DNA of 64,000 nt from the NCBI GenBank assembly GCA_946408825.1, contig CAMJTU010000008.1, positions 62,001-126,000 of the forward strand. The letters are read 5' to 3'. The translations under genes were made by a program, and so were the position numbers. Positions 33,661-43,446 of the stretch are shown in pieces (the stretch's first letter is position 1; every line of letters begins with the position of its first letter). The stretch is from an uncultured Planctomycetaceae bacterium. Its GTDB lineage: Bacteria > Planctomycetota > Planctomycetia > Pirellulales > Thermoguttaceae. Under the pieces are notes generated by a model, which worked only from the letters and a program-made list of their open reading frames with translations, made no database searches and was not told the DNA's origin.

Positions 33661-35616
33661 ATGGCTGATATTGAAACCAAACTGAACTCCGGGATTCCAG
33701 AAGGTCCTCTCGCTGAAAAGTGGACCAATTACAAGTCCCACGTTCGCGTCGTCAATCCGAACAACAAGCGCAAGCTCGATATTATCGTCGTCGGCACGGG
33801 GCTCGCGGGCGCTTCCGCCGCCGCGACGCTCGGCGAACTCGGCTACAACGTCAAAGTCTTCTGCATCTCCGACAGCCCGCGTCGCGCTCACTCGATCGCC
33901 GCGCAGGGCGGCATCAACGCCGCGAAGAACTACCAGAACGACAACGACTCCGTCTACCGCCTCTTCTACGACACGATCAAGGGCGGCGACTATCGCGCTC
34001 GCGAGGCGAACGTCTACCGTCTCGCCGAGGTCAGCAACCTGATCATCGACAAGTGCGTCGCGCAGGGCGTCCCCTTCGCGCGCGAATACGGCGGACTTCT
34101 CGCGAACCGCTCCTTCGGCGGCGCGCAAGTCTCCCGCACCTTCTACGCTCGCGGTCAGACCGGACAGCAGCTCCTTCTCGGCGCCTACGCGTCCCTGAAC
34201 CGCCAGATCGCCGCCGGCAAGGTTAAGTCTTACGTTCGTCGCGAGATGCTCGACCTCGTCGTCATCGACGGCAAAGCGCGCGGAATCATCTGCCGCAACC
34301 TCGTCACCGGCGAAATCGAACGCTACGGCGCCCACGCGGTCGTCCTCGCGACCGGAGGATACGGCAACACGTACTTCCTCTCCACGAACGCGATGAACTG
34401 CAACTGCTCCGCCGCGCTCCAGTGCTACCGTAAAGGCGCTTACTTCGCGAACCCGTGCTTCGTCCAGATTCACCCGACGTGCATTCCGGTTCACGGCGAG
34501 CAGCAGTCGAAGCTGACGCTGATGTCCGAATCGCTCCGCAACGACGGACGCATTTGGGTCCCGAAGAAGCTCGAAGACGTCGAGAAGCTCCGCAAAAAGC
34601 AGATTAAGCCGTCGCAGATTCCGGAAGAAGATCGCGACTACTACCTCGAGCGCCGTTATCCGGCGTTCGGCAACCTCGTGCCGCGCGACGTCGCGTCCCG
34701 CGCCGCGAAAGAGCGTTGCGACGCCGGCTACGGCGTCAACGAGACGGGGCTCGCCGTCTTCCTCGACTTCGCCGAACCGATCAAACGGCTCGGTCGCAAG
34801 GTCATTGAAGAACGTTACGGCAACCTCTTCCAGATGTACGAGAAGATCACCGACGTCAATCCTTACGAAGAGCCGATGCAGATCTTCCCGGCGATTCACT
34901 ACACGATGGGCGGAATCTGGGTCGACTACAGCCTCATGACGACGATCCCGGGCCTCTACGCGCTCGGCGAGGCGAACTTCAGCGACCACGGCGGCAACCG
35001 CCTCGGCGCGTCCGCGCTCATGCAGGGTCTTGCCGACGGTTATTACGTCCTGCCGTACACGATTGGCGACTATCTCTCCCACGAGATTCTCACGCCCAAG
35101 ATCGACACGAACCATCCCGCGTTCAAGGAAGCGGAGGACGCCGTCAAGGCGAAGATCGAAAAGGTCTTCAAGGTCAAGGGCAGCCAGCCGGTCGACGCGC
35201 TTCACAAGAAGCTCGGCAATATCATGTGGGAATACGTCGGCATGGCGCGCAACGAAGCCGGTCTGAAGAAGGCGCTCGGGCTCATCGAAGAAGTTCGCAA
35301 GGAATACGAGACGGACGTCAAGGTTCCCGGCGAAAACAACGAGTTCAACCAAGAGCTTGAAAAGGCCGTCCGCTTCGGCGATTTCCTCGATATGGCGAAG
35401 CTCATCACGCTCGACGCGCTCAATCGCGGCGAATCCTGCGGAGGTCACTTCCGCGAGGAAAGCCAGACGGAAGAGGGCGAAGCGAAACGCGACGACGAAC
35501 ATTACATGTACGTCTCCGCTTGGGAATATCGCGGCGAAAAAGAAGAGCCGGCGCTCCACAAGGAACCGCTGAATTACGAAGAAGTCAAACTTTCTACGAG
35601 GAACTATAAAGACTGA
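33661..35616 (+). CDS. sdhA: Succinate dehydrogenase/fumarate reductase flavoprotein subunit
   Basis: 651 residues, near the size of the non-classical (type B complex) SdhA group. FAD-binding [20 protein letters not shown], the flavinylation His in [18 protein letters not shown], the substrate-site segment [20 protein letters not shown] and [20 protein letters not shown] are all present. It catalyses succinate-fumarate interconversion at the cytoplasmic face. In an anaerobe with a type B anchor, fumarate reduction is the likelier direction, but sequence alone does not settle this. ATG 33661 lies 90 bp after sdhC. Confidence 0.95.
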   Translation: MADIETKLNSGIPEGPLAEKWTNYKSHVRVVNPNNKRKLDIIVVGTGLAGASAAATLGELGYNVKVFCISDSPRRAHSIAAQGGINAAKNYQNDNDSVYRLFYDTIKGGDYRAREANVYRLAEVSNLIIDKCVAQGVPFAREYGGLLANRSFGGAQVSRTFYARGQTGQQLLLGAYASLNRQIAAGKVKSYVRREMLDLVVIDGKARGIICRNLVTGEIERYGAHAVVLATGGYGNTYFLSTNAMNCNCSAALQCYRKGAYFANPCFVQIHPTCIPVHGEQQSKLTLMSESLRNDGRIWVPKKLEDVEKLRKKQIKPSQIPEEDRDYYLERRYPAFGNLVPRDVASRAAKERCDAGYGVNETGLAVFLDFAEPIKRLGRKVIEERYGNLFQMYEKITDVNPYEEPMQIFPAIHYTMGGIWVDYSLMTTIPGLYALGEANFSDHGGNRLGASALMQGLADGYYVLPYTIGDYLSHEILTPKIDTNHPAFKEAEDAVKAKIEKVFKVKGSQPVDALHKKLGNIMWEYVGMARNEAGLKKALGLIEEVRKEYETDVKVPGENNEFNQELEKAVRFGDFLDMAKLITLDALNRGESCGGHFREESQTEEGEAKRDDEHYMYVSAWEYRGEKEEPALHKEPLNYEEVKLSTRNYKD

Positions 35617-35692
35617 TCTGGATTCGTTCCGGCGAAACTTGAGTCCTCATTAGTCCCCGTTCCCTTTTGATATTGAAAGACAAGCAAGAAAG

Positions 35693-36433
35693 ATGAAATT
35701 CACACTGAAAATTTGGCGGCAGAAGAACGCGAAGGCGAAGGGAAGATTTGAAACCTACCAAGTCGAAGGTATTTCGCCCGACACCTCGTTCCTCGAAATG
35801 CTCGATATTCTCAATGAAAAGCTCGTTCGCGAAGGCAAAGAGCCCGTCGCGTTCGACCACGACTGCCGCGAAGGCATCTGCGGCATGTGCTCCCTCTATG
35901 TCAACGGACGCGCTCACGGTCCGGACGACGACGTCACCACGTGCCAGCTCCATTGCCGTAAGTTCCACGACGGCGACACGATCACGATCGAACCTTGGCG
36001 TTCCGCCGCGTTCCCCGTGATCAAAGACCTCGTCGTCAACCGCGGCGCGTTCGACCAGATTCTCCAGGCGGGCGGCTTCATTAACATCGGCGGCATTGTT
36101 CCGGACGCGAACGCGATTCCGATCAGCAAGGTCGACGCGGACGAGTCGATGGACGCCGCCGCGTGCATCGGTTGCGGCGCGTGCGTCGCGACGTGCAAGA
36201 ACGGCTCCGCGATGCTCTTCGTCGCCGCGCGCGTTTCCTCGCTCGCGAAGCTCCCGCAAGGGCGCGTCGAAGCGGCGCGTCGCGCTAAGGCGATGGTCGC
36301 GAAGATGGACGAACTCGGGTTCGGCGCCTGCTCCAACACGCAGGCGTGCGAAGCGGAATGCCCCAAGGGCGTTTCGATCGCGCATATCGCGCGTCTCAAC
36401 CGCGAATTCCTCCTCGCGAAGGTTCAGGACTGA
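35693..36433 (+). CDS. sdhB: Succinate dehydrogenase/fumarate reductase iron-sulfur subunit
   Basis: 246 residues. N-terminal plant-type ferredoxin fold with the 2Fe-2S ligands in [16 protein letters not shown] and the distal Cys in TTCQLHC; C-terminal bacterial ferredoxin part with [13 protein letters not shown] (4Fe-4S) and [14 protein letters not shown] (3Fe-4S/4Fe-4S). It carries electrons from the flavin to the b haems. ATG 35693 has AAGAAAG upstream and is 76 bp after sdhA. Confidence 0.95.
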   Translation: MKFTLKIWRQKNAKAKGRFETYQVEGISPDTSFLEMLDILNEKLVREGKEPVAFDHDCREGICGMCSLYVNGRAHGPDDDVTTCQLHCRKFHDGDTITIEPWRSAAFPVIKDLVVNRGAFDQILQAGGFINIGGIVPDANAIPISKVDADESMDAAACIGCGACVATCKNGSAMLFVAARVSSLAKLPQGRVEAARRAKAMVAKMDELGFGACSNTQACEAECPKGVSIAHIARLNREFLLAKVQD

Positions 36434-36471
36434 TCCTCGCGATTAATTCGACTTTGATCACAAACTAAGTT

Positions 36472-36512
36472 CGGGGTTCTGCCGGTTGACGCGAGTCAAA
36501 CCAAGAACCCCG
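36472..36512 (+). terminator. Long hairpin between sdhB and the exchanger gene
   Basis: CGGGGTTCT-gcc-GGTTGAC-gcga-GTCAAACC-a-AGAACCCCG, one bulge, 38 bp after the sdhB stop. No T-run follows, so it may be a processing or partial-attenuation site rather than a full terminator. Confidence 0.55.
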
Positions 36513-36609
36513 ACTGTAATTTACAACCAAACCACAATTTAAATCATTTTCGGGCGACTGTGCGATATTTGTCTCATAACGCCGTCGCCTTACGCCTAGG
36601 AGGCGCATT

Positions 36610-38088
36610 GTGTCAACTAAAACAGGATCTTTAAGAACGGCGGCGGTTCTTCTCGCCGCGACTCTCTCTTTCGTCGCGTTCTTCTCGCTCGCCGCTAAGG
36701 CGCAAGACGCCGCGCCCGCCGCAGCCGCGGAACAGGCGGTTGAAGTCGCTCAAGAAAACGCCGTCGCGGAAACGGCGACCGACGCCGCTCAAGAAGCTCA
36801 GGCGACTGAAGAAGCCGCTAAAGATCCGGCCCCGGAAGCTCCCGCCAAAAAGAAGCCCGGCTACGTCGCTGGGATTTTCGTCAATTCCTTCAGCTACACG
36901 CTGTTTCTCGTCTTTGCGATTACGGTCGTCGGCTACGCGCTCGGTAGAATCACGATCAAGGGCGTGGGGCTTGGAACCGCGGGCGTCTTCCTTGTCGCGC
37001 TCGTCTTCGGTCACTTTGGCTTTAACGACGATTCATGGTTTCACGTTCACGGACTCCTTAGCGAGAAGATCACTTCCGCCGGTCTGAAGTCCGCGATGAA
37101 GACGGTTCAGGATCTCGGACTCCTCTGCTTCGTGACGAGCGTCGGCTTCATCGCCGGTCCTAAATTCTTCGCGAACCTCAAGCGCAACGCGTCGTCTTAC
37201 GTCCTTTTGGGCTTCGTGATCATCGGAGCGGCGGCACTCACGACGATGGCGATTATCAAGATCACCGGCGTCCACAGCGCCATGATCGTCGGCATTCTTT
37301 CCGGTTCGCTTACCACGACGCCCGGCTTCGCCGCCGCGCTCGACGCGCTTCCGACCGAGGAACTCAAGGATATGTGCACCGTCGGTCACGCGATCGGCTA
37401 TCCTTTCGGCGTTATCGGCGTCGTCCTCTTCGTCCAGCTTGTCCCGAAGTTCCTTCGCGCCGATATGGAAGAAGAACGGCAGAAGCTCCAAGCGGCGGAC
37501 GAAATCAAGGTTGAGAAAAAACTTTCGGATAAACTCTTCAAACTTGATCCGATCGGGCTCGGACCCTTTGCGCTCGCGATCTGCCTCGGCGTCATTCTTG
37601 GCAAGATCTGGATCCCGCTTCCCGGCGGCGCGCACTTCTCGCTCGGCAACACCGGCGGCGCGCTGCTCATGGGGCTGATCCTCGGGCATTTCGGTCACAT
37701 CGGACCGATGAGTCTGCAAATCTCAACCGAATTCCTCCGCTCCTTCCGCGAGTTCGGGCTCGTCATGTTCCTCATCGGCGCCGGCGTTCCCGGCGGCGCG
37801 GGCTTCGTCGAGTACGTCAACGAGTACGGGTTCATCCTCTTCATCTACGGCGCGATCATGGAACTCGTGCCGATGATCCTCGGTTACATCGTCGCGCGTT
37901 ACGGCGTCAAGCTGTGCATGCTCAACAACCTCGGGTGCATCACCGGCGGCATGACGTCGACCCCGGCGCTCGGCGCGCTCATCAACACGGCGAAGACGGA
38001 CGACGTCGCCGCCGCGTACGCCGCGACCTATCCCGTCGCGCTCGTGCTCATCGTGCTCGCCTCGCAAATGCTCGTCACGTTCATGTGA
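36610..38088 (+). CDS. AspT/YidE-type dicarboxylate or amino-acid exchanger (SucE-like)
   Basis: 492 residues. Two halves of hydrophobic helices carry the Asp-Al_Ex (PF06826) repeat motifs: GILSGSLTTTPGFAAALDAL in the first half and NLGCITGGMTSTPALGALIN in the second. The family includes the aspartate:alanine exchanger AspT and the succinate exporter SucE. The central TrkA_C (RCK) domains common in the family are missing, replaced by a ~35-residue charged loop. Equally unusual is the N-terminus: a signal-like helix (1-31) then a ~50-residue Ala/Glu-rich stretch before the first transporter helix. GTG 36607-type alternatives aside, ATG-like start at 36610 has AGGAGGC 6 nt upstream. Adjacent to sdhCAB, so export of succinate or C4-dicarboxylate exchange is a reasonable inference. 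Confidence 0.82.
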   Translation: MSTKTGSLRTAAVLLAATLSFVAFFSLAAKAQDAAPAAAAEQAVEVAQENAVAETATDAAQEAQATEEAAKDPAPEAPAKKKPGYVAGIFVNSFSYTLFLVFAITVVGYALGRITIKGVGLGTAGVFLVALVFGHFGFNDDSWFHVHGLLSEKITSAGLKSAMKTVQDLGLLCFVTSVGFIAGPKFFANLKRNASSYVLLGFVIIGAAALTTMAIIKITGVHSAMIVGILSGSLTTTPGFAAALDALPTEELKDMCTVGHAIGYPFGVIGVVLFVQLVPKFLRADMEEERQKLQAADEIKVEKKLSDKLFKLDPIGLGPFALAICLGVILGKIWIPLPGGAHFSLGNTGGALLMGLILGHFGHIGPMSLQISTEFLRSFREFGLVMFLIGAGVPGGAGFVEYVNEYGFILFIYGAIMELVPMILGYIVARYGVKLCMLNNLGCITGGMTSTPALGALINTAKTDDVAAAYAATYPVALVLIVLASQMLVTFM

Positions 38089-38115
38089 CCCTCAGTCTAC
38101 GCTAGACTAAAATAC

Positions 38116-38158
38116 AAAACGGTCGCAAGCGTTTTCGTTTGCGACCGTTTTCTTTTTT
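38116..38158 (+). terminator. Intrinsic terminator after the exchanger gene
   Basis: AAAACGGTCGCAAGCG tttt CGTTTGCGACCGTTTT followed by CTTTTTT. Interval 38089-38388 contains nothing else that I can support. Confidence 0.92.
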
Positions 38159-38388
38159 GCATTTTATGTATTTTACCTGATTGACGGACTTTTGATAACC
38201 CGAAAAAGAGACGTCAAGAAGGAACAGACGCCGTTTTTTCACGAAAAAAACAATAAACGAATTGAACGACGCTTTCATTTCTCCCCGATATAGTCACGGG
38301 TTCGGTCCCAAAGTTTCAGGACGACGGTTCACGGGACGAACCGCAACATTAGACGCCAACGGCACAGACGTTAGGATTGGTGGATAGA

Positions 38389-39933
38389 ATGAGAGTTTCG
38401 TTTAGGACGCTGGCAGCACGGATTCTGCCCGCGCTTTTCATTGGTTTTACCATAGGTTCGGTCGCCGCTACGCCTGCTTCGAACACGGCGAGCGCGGCGG
38501 AACTCATGGACGTTCTCTTTGTCGCGTCGGAAGAAGACGTCGAAAACGCGCCTTCTCCTTCGAAGGTTGCGTCTCCCTACGCCGAGCAGGCCGCCGAAAC
38601 GGCGGGAGACGAACAGTCTGGCGTTATTTCGACAGACGATCCGATTGCGGAGAATCTCAGCGCTGAAGAGCGTCTTGATCAGCTCCAGCAGGAAATCGCC
38701 AAGATGCAGGAGCAGCTTGCTCTGAAACAAGATAAGCCCGCGCCCTCGAAAAAATTCCAGAGCAAGATCGGCGGTCTGCTGATCATGGACGCGATTACCG
38801 TCGATCAGTCGGATAGCAACAGATCGACGTACGGCGACGTCCCCAATATGTTCCCCATTCGCGAAGCGCGTTTGGGCGTCAAAGGGACGGGCTACGATTA
38901 CATTAACTACGAAGCGACGTTCGCTTTTCAGACCAGCGATTCACAGCGTTCGACGGGTTCGCTCTTTAAAAACATTTTGGTCGGCGTGAAAGACGTTCCG
39001 TTCTTCCAGAGTGTCAAGGTCGGTCATTTCAAGGTGGAAACGTGCATGAGCGAACGCGACTTCCTCATCAACGCGCCCACGATTTCCTACTTCTCCGGCA
39101 ACACGATGTCGTTCAGCCCTCACCGTCGATTCGGCGTCGGTTCGACGCGTCTTTACGCCGATAAAAAGCTCCGCATCTACAACGGCATATATTCCGGTCG
39201 CGGTTTCAACGACGGCGCCTGCGTGCTCGACGACGCGCCTGGCTATATTCTTGACGCGCGCGTTACGATGGTTCCTCTCAGTTGCGAGGACGCCTGCGGC
39301 AACCTTCGCGAAATCCTGCACCTTGGCGGCAGCGCCTACTGGTATTTCTCGGGCAATGAGAAGAACACGCTGAGAATGCGCGCTCGTCCCACGAGCTGGA
39401 CCGGCGGCATGACGTATCTCCTCAACAGCGCGATTCCGCTGGAGAAGGGCTACAACGTATGCGAAGGCGAAGCGGCGTGGCAGCGCGGTCAGTTCGGAAT
39501 CATTTCCGAAACGTTCGTCGCCAACATTAGGAATCACGGAACCTCTTGGGGGTCGACGCTCGCGACCCGATACTTCCTGCGTCCCGGAAACTACAGAACG
39601 TATAGTTACGACGGCGGCGGCTTTGCCGCTCCGCATCTTGTCAGCAATCTCGGCAAGAGCGAGAACAACACGGGCGTTCTGCCGGATACCTTTGGCGAAC
39701 TCGAACTCGTCGGCGTCTACGCCTACACGAACATGGACAACCTCAAGAATGTCTCCGGCGCGACTTTTGGCGAGCTCCATGAAGCGATCTTCGGCGTCAA
39801 CTGGTGGTGGTCGCCCGATCTCCGATGGTCCGCCGCCTACACGCAGGCGTACGTCAATTCCGCCAAATCGGGCGGCTCGAAGAGCAACTCCTCCAATAAT
39901 ACCTTCAACATCCAGATGAATATGCAGTTCTGA
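38389..39933 (+). CDS. Outer-membrane porin (phosphate-selective porin O/P-like)
   Basis: 514 residues from ATG 38389 (GGTGGA upstream; a TTG at 38377 would add four residues). Signal peptide ~1-37, an acidic linker, a short coiled coil (SAEERLDQLQQEIAKMQEQL), then alternating beta-strand sequence rich in aromatic and Gly residues (KIGGLLIMDAITVD, REARLGVKGTGYDYINYEAT, FGVNWWWSPDLRWSAAYTQA) ending in FNIQMNMQF with a terminal Phe, as required by the BAM machinery. The plan (coiled coil plus 16- to 18-strand barrel) is that of OprP/OprO-like porins common in Planctomycetes. Ion selectivity is unknown. Confidence 0.85.
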   Translation: MRVSFRTLAARILPALFIGFTIGSVAATPASNTASAAELMDVLFVASEEDVENAPSPSKVASPYAEQAAETAGDEQSGVISTDDPIAENLSAEERLDQLQQEIAKMQEQLALKQDKPAPSKKFQSKIGGLLIMDAITVDQSDSNRSTYGDVPNMFPIREARLGVKGTGYDYINYEATFAFQTSDSQRSTGSLFKNILVGVKDVPFFQSVKVGHFKVETCMSERDFLINAPTISYFSGNTMSFSPHRRFGVGSTRLYADKKLRIYNGIYSGRGFNDGACVLDDAPGYILDARVTMVPLSCEDACGNLREILHLGGSAYWYFSGNEKNTLRMRARPTSWTGGMTYLLNSAIPLEKGYNVCEGEAAWQRGQFGIISETFVANIRNHGTSWGSTLATRYFLRPGNYRTYSYDGGGFAAPHLVSNLGKSENNTGVLPDTFGELELVGVYAYTNMDNLKNVSGATFGELHEAIFGVNWWWSPDLRWSAAYTQAYVNSAKSGGSKSNSSNNTFNIQMNMQF

Positions 39934-39962
39934 CGCGAAGCCTCCTGAACATGAGTCCTGAG

Positions 39963-39995
39963 CAGGCGGACGACTTCCTCGTCCGCCTGTTTTTG
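39963..39995 (+). terminator. Intrinsic terminator after the porin gene
   Basis: CAGGCGGACGA cttcc TCGTCCGCCTG followed by TTTTTG, 30 bp after the stop. Confidence 0.92.
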
Positions 39996-39999
39996 TTTC

Positions 40000-40740
40000 T
40001 TGACGAACGCGACGCTCTTCAGAATGTGTTAATTGTGTCTTCTTCACGACTTTTCTACACAATACGTCGCGCAGTCTGAACGGCGGGAATGCCGTCGTAT
40101 ATTGCCAGTCCCTTTAAACTCAGCGTTTCAAATCAGAAGGGAAGATATCTCTAAGAATCTTGAAACAAGGATTTTTTCTCATTTTTTAATACGGAATTCT
40201 ATAGCTAAAATACTCGTTGGAACTCTCGGTCCCGCATGACTTTTTAAAATGTTAACGCACGTGATCTTTTTGATTTGAAATAAAAAAATCGAAAAAAGGT
40301 GCTGACAAATTAGAAAGACTTTATAGAAAGACTTTATAAAGTACTTTTCGAGTAGCAGAATTCAAACGAACAGGAGTACTGACAATTGATCCACCGTTGT
40401 AGGGGCGAGACGGCACACGCCATCCACAAACAAGCTGAAACGCCTTGCTATGGTTGACCAAAACTTCGACGACGCCAATCGAGAGTTTAGCCCGATAATT
40501 ACCGATAGTTGCCGAGTTAAATCGAATTATATGACTTTAGTAAAAATAGTCGTAACTCTCGGCGCTATCAGGTTTTCAACTCTATGAGTGCGTTCCAGAT
40601 ATTTTACGAAACGCTTGATTTTTTACGATGTTTTTCATACAATTTTGCTGTGTTTTAAAGGTATTGCAAAAACTGTGACAGGTTTTCCTATTTTATCAAT
40701 ACTGTGTGTATTGATTATTAGTTATCGTGCAGGTATTATT
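40000..40740. other. AT-rich non-coding interval
   Basis: Markedly lower GC than its surroundings, with a 13-bp tandem duplication (AGAAAGACTTTAT twice, near 40312-40337) and many stops in all frames. No gene or RNA recognised. It runs into the orphan gene at 40741. Confidence 0.6.
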
Positions 40741-41292
40741 ATGAAAAACACAAATTATTCGATTCCCGTATGTTTCGGCAACCAGAGGTACTATCATTCG
40801 ATGTTGAAAACCTTCGACATAATATCACATCAAGCGGGCTTGTTGGGGATTGGGGTTACGCCTTGGAACAAGTTAGGGAGCCTCCTTTGGATTAAACGTC
40901 TTTCGGGAAGACTCTATTTTTCTGGCGTGTGGGAAGTGGAAATCACTCTGACTCTCCATCCGAATATTTTCGATGACGATGGTTGTTCCGCGACGGACAA
41001 ACTTAGCGTCATAGCCGGATACGTCGAGTATATGAGCTATTGCGACCTCGTTATCAGCGACTTCGGTTGGGGAGCGTTTGCGCAATCGTTTACGAACGGT
41101 TTCGTAACCGACGAAACCTTCGCGTTTCCCTGCAGGCTCTCAATGATGAATAGACGCCTTGAAGAAAGGCTTTTCTCCCACGTCGACCTCTGTCGCTTGG
41201 AAGCGCCTGACTTGATTCAAGTTCGGTCGACTCCTCAGTTCAGAGAAGTTAACGCGTACTATTACGACCTCGTTCCTTGTCGAGCCGTCTAA
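40741..41292 (+). CDS. Orphan hypothetical protein
   Basis: 183 residues from ATG 40741 (MKNTNYSIPVCFGNQRYYHS); the frame is open back to a GTG at 40588 but that extension is AT-rich and hydrophobic and has no better start signal. I do not recognise a family. It appears to be a soluble, mixed alpha/beta protein with scattered aromatic and Cys residues and no signal peptide. Codon use in the first third is less GC-biased than in neighbouring genes, which suggests acquired or fast-evolving DNA. A clean terminator follows. Confidence 0.5.
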   Translation: MKNTNYSIPVCFGNQRYYHSMLKTFDIISHQAGLLGIGVTPWNKLGSLLWIKRLSGRLYFSGVWEVEITLTLHPNIFDDDGCSATDKLSVIAGYVEYMSYCDLVISDFGWGAFAQSFTNGFVTDETFAFPCRLSMMNRRLEERLFSHVDLCRLEAPDLIQVRSTPQFREVNAYYYDLVPCRAV

Positions 41293-41327
41293 TCTTGTCT
41301 TCTGGGTTTTCACGAACCTGTGCAACG

Positions 41328-41366
41328 CCCCGTTGGTTTCGTTTCGAACGCCGACGGGGTTTTTTA
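41328..41366 (+). terminator. Intrinsic terminator after the orphan gene
   Basis: CCCCGTtgg ... ccgACGGGG hairpin followed by TTTTTTA. Confidence 0.8.
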
Positions 41367-41477
41367 TTGTCCGCCCTTCGCCGACTTGTTTAGAGACCGC
41401 GCTTCCTTTAAAATGGTTTTTCGGTTTTCTTCGCTGAGAAGCGCATTACCGACAAACTGCAGTAAGGAGCATGAACG

Positions 41478-43163
41478 ATGAAAACGTCTCGAAGAGAATT
41501 CTTAACGCAGGTAGGCGCAGGAGTTTGCGTCGCGTCCTTTGCGCCTGTTTACGGCGCGGAGCCTAAGAGACCTGAAATACCGCTGTATCGTCCGGGGGAA
41601 TACCGAAAGATCGACAGTAAAACGCGCCAGTTTCACCTCTCGGTTACGACGCGCGAGGTTCTCTACGACGGACTGGAAGAGAATGGGAAAGCCATGCCGC
41701 CGAATCCCGACGCGGTCGCCATGAAGGCGACGACCATGATCGAGCTATGGAAGGAAGCGGGCGTGTCCGATATCTGGCTCGCGCCGTATTTCTACGGAAG
41801 CTACGCGCCCGCGGACGAGTTTGACGCCGCCGTGAAACGCGCGCTGGACGCGGGCTATCGCGTTCATTTCATTACGGTTCCGGTCGGTCATCCGGGCGCG
41901 ACGCCGCCGGAGGACGTCAAGCCGAGGTGGAAGCCTTACGAGCATTTTAACGGGGAGACGCGATGGGGCGTTTCCGTTCACGAAGGCGCCGCGGCGGACT
42001 GCGTGGAGTCGGTTCGTAAAATTGCGGACAAATACGGTCCGTGCGATCTTTTCCTCGACGACGATTTCCGATTCGCGATTCAGCCGGAGAACGTCGGCGG
42101 CTGCGTCTGCCCCGAGTGCAAAGCGGACTTCATGCGCGTCTCGGGCTTTTCCGCCGCGCGTTGGGACGCGCTGATCGCCGATCTTCGCGCGTCGAACGAC
42201 ACGAAAGACGCGCGAACGTGGCTCGACTATTTCTGCGACCGCATGACGAAGACGTTCCGCGATACGCAGGCGGCGTCCCCGGAGGTCGATTTGGGGATTA
42301 TGGTTATGGGAATGGGGAGCGAGAAGGCGGGGATTCGTCTCGACGACTATCGCGGCGCGCTCTTCCGCGTCGGGGAGTGGATGTTTACGAACGCGCAGTA
42401 CGACAGTACGAAGAACAAGACGATCGAACTCTTCAGCGTCCTGTTGCACCGTCGCTTTGTCCCGCCGGGGCGCGCGTTCAGCGAGACGACGATTATCCAA
42501 GACCTCTCGGCGGAGAATTACGTTTCGAAACTTTCGACGTCGACGCTCGCCGACGTCCGCAACACGATGTTCATGTGCCCGATCCCCGCGAGCTATTGGA
42601 AACTAATCAAGCCGCGCATGGAGCGCGAAGCGAAATATCACGAGCGGCTCCTCGGCGCGACGCCTCGCGGACCCTTCAAGCATTTTTGGGGCCTCGCCGA
42701 CCGCTATTGCGCGGGCTACAACGCCTATTCCCTCTTCCTTGCGACGGGCGTTCCTTTCGAGGTCTGCGACGAAATCCCCAAGGACGGCTGGACGTTCCTC
42801 GGCGACTACAGCGCGCATGAGATAGAGCGCGGCGAGCTTGAATCGAAAGGCTCGCGCTGCGTCGCGCGAATCGCCGCGCAAGGGGATCGGTTCCAGCAGG
42901 TTCCTGAAACGTTCGAGGAGCTTTTCAAATTCCGTAAAACGATACTGCCGCAGCTCCAGTCAGACGGCGTCCCTTACGTCGAAGAGGAAACTCCCGTCGT
43001 TCTCGGATGGTATCCCGACGCGAAGGCGTGTTACCTCTGGAACGTCGAGCGTCAAGAGAAAACGGTCGCGCTCCGCGTCGGCGAGAAGAAGGTCGCCGTT
43101 TCGCTCAAGCCGCTCGACTCCGCGCTTGTCCTTCTTGACGGGGAGGAACTGCGAGTCTGCTGA
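41478..43163 (+). CDS. Tat-exported protein with probable TIM-barrel hydrolase-like domain
   Basis: 561 residues. A twin-arginine signal (KTSRREFLTQVGAGVCVASF) opens the protein. The body reads as a (beta/alpha)8 barrel: IWLAPYFYGSY, GYRVHFITVPVGHPG, YGPCDLFLDDDFRFA (acidic cluster at the end of a strand, a likely active-site or metal position), CPECKADFM with a Cys pair (VCPEC), VDLGIMVMGMGS. A C-terminal beta domain (TPVVLGWYPDAKACYLWNVE, VALRVGEKKVAVSLKPLDSA) resembles those appended to glycoside hydrolases. I cannot assign a GH family. AAGGAG lies 9 nt before the ATG; monocistronic. Confidence 0.72.
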   Translation: MKTSRREFLTQVGAGVCVASFAPVYGAEPKRPEIPLYRPGEYRKIDSKTRQFHLSVTTREVLYDGLEENGKAMPPNPDAVAMKATTMIELWKEAGVSDIWLAPYFYGSYAPADEFDAAVKRALDAGYRVHFITVPVGHPGATPPEDVKPRWKPYEHFNGETRWGVSVHEGAAADCVESVRKIADKYGPCDLFLDDDFRFAIQPENVGGCVCPECKADFMRVSGFSAARWDALIADLRASNDTKDARTWLDYFCDRMTKTFRDTQAASPEVDLGIMVMGMGSEKAGIRLDDYRGALFRVGEWMFTNAQYDSTKNKTIELFSVLLHRRFVPPGRAFSETTIIQDLSAENYVSKLSTSTLADVRNTMFMCPIPASYWKLIKPRMEREAKYHERLLGATPRGPFKHFWGLADRYCAGYNAYSLFLATGVPFEVCDEIPKDGWTFLGDYSAHEIERGELESKGSRCVARIAAQGDRFQQVPETFEELFKFRKTILPQLQSDGVPYVEEETPVVLGWYPDAKACYLWNVERQEKTVALRVGEKKVAVSLKPLDSALVLLDGEELRVC

Positions 43164-43195
43164 CACGATATTCGCGAAAAGGCGCTTCTGTCATT

Positions 43196-43245
43196 AAGAA
43201 CGCTCGACGTCGCCTTAAAACGCGCCGCTGAGCGTTCTTCTTTAT
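43196..43245 (+). terminator. Intrinsic terminator after the Tat-exported protein gene
   Basis: AAGAACGCTC (43196-43205) pairs with GAGCGTTCTT (43230-43239), followed by CTTTATG. Confidence 0.65.
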
Positions 43246-43446
43246 GTTAGTCGGCGTTTAAAACGCCGGTATGACGCTATACGTCTTACCTGAAAAAAAT
43301 AGAAAAGAATGTAATTAATAAACGTTTCTAATTTTAAGCATAATAGAACGCCCTCGAATCGCGAATCGAAGGCGTTGAAGGCGAGGAATCGATGGAGACA
43401 GGAACAAAGGGCGCCGACGTCAAATCAAATGCCGGCGCCGTCGGTC

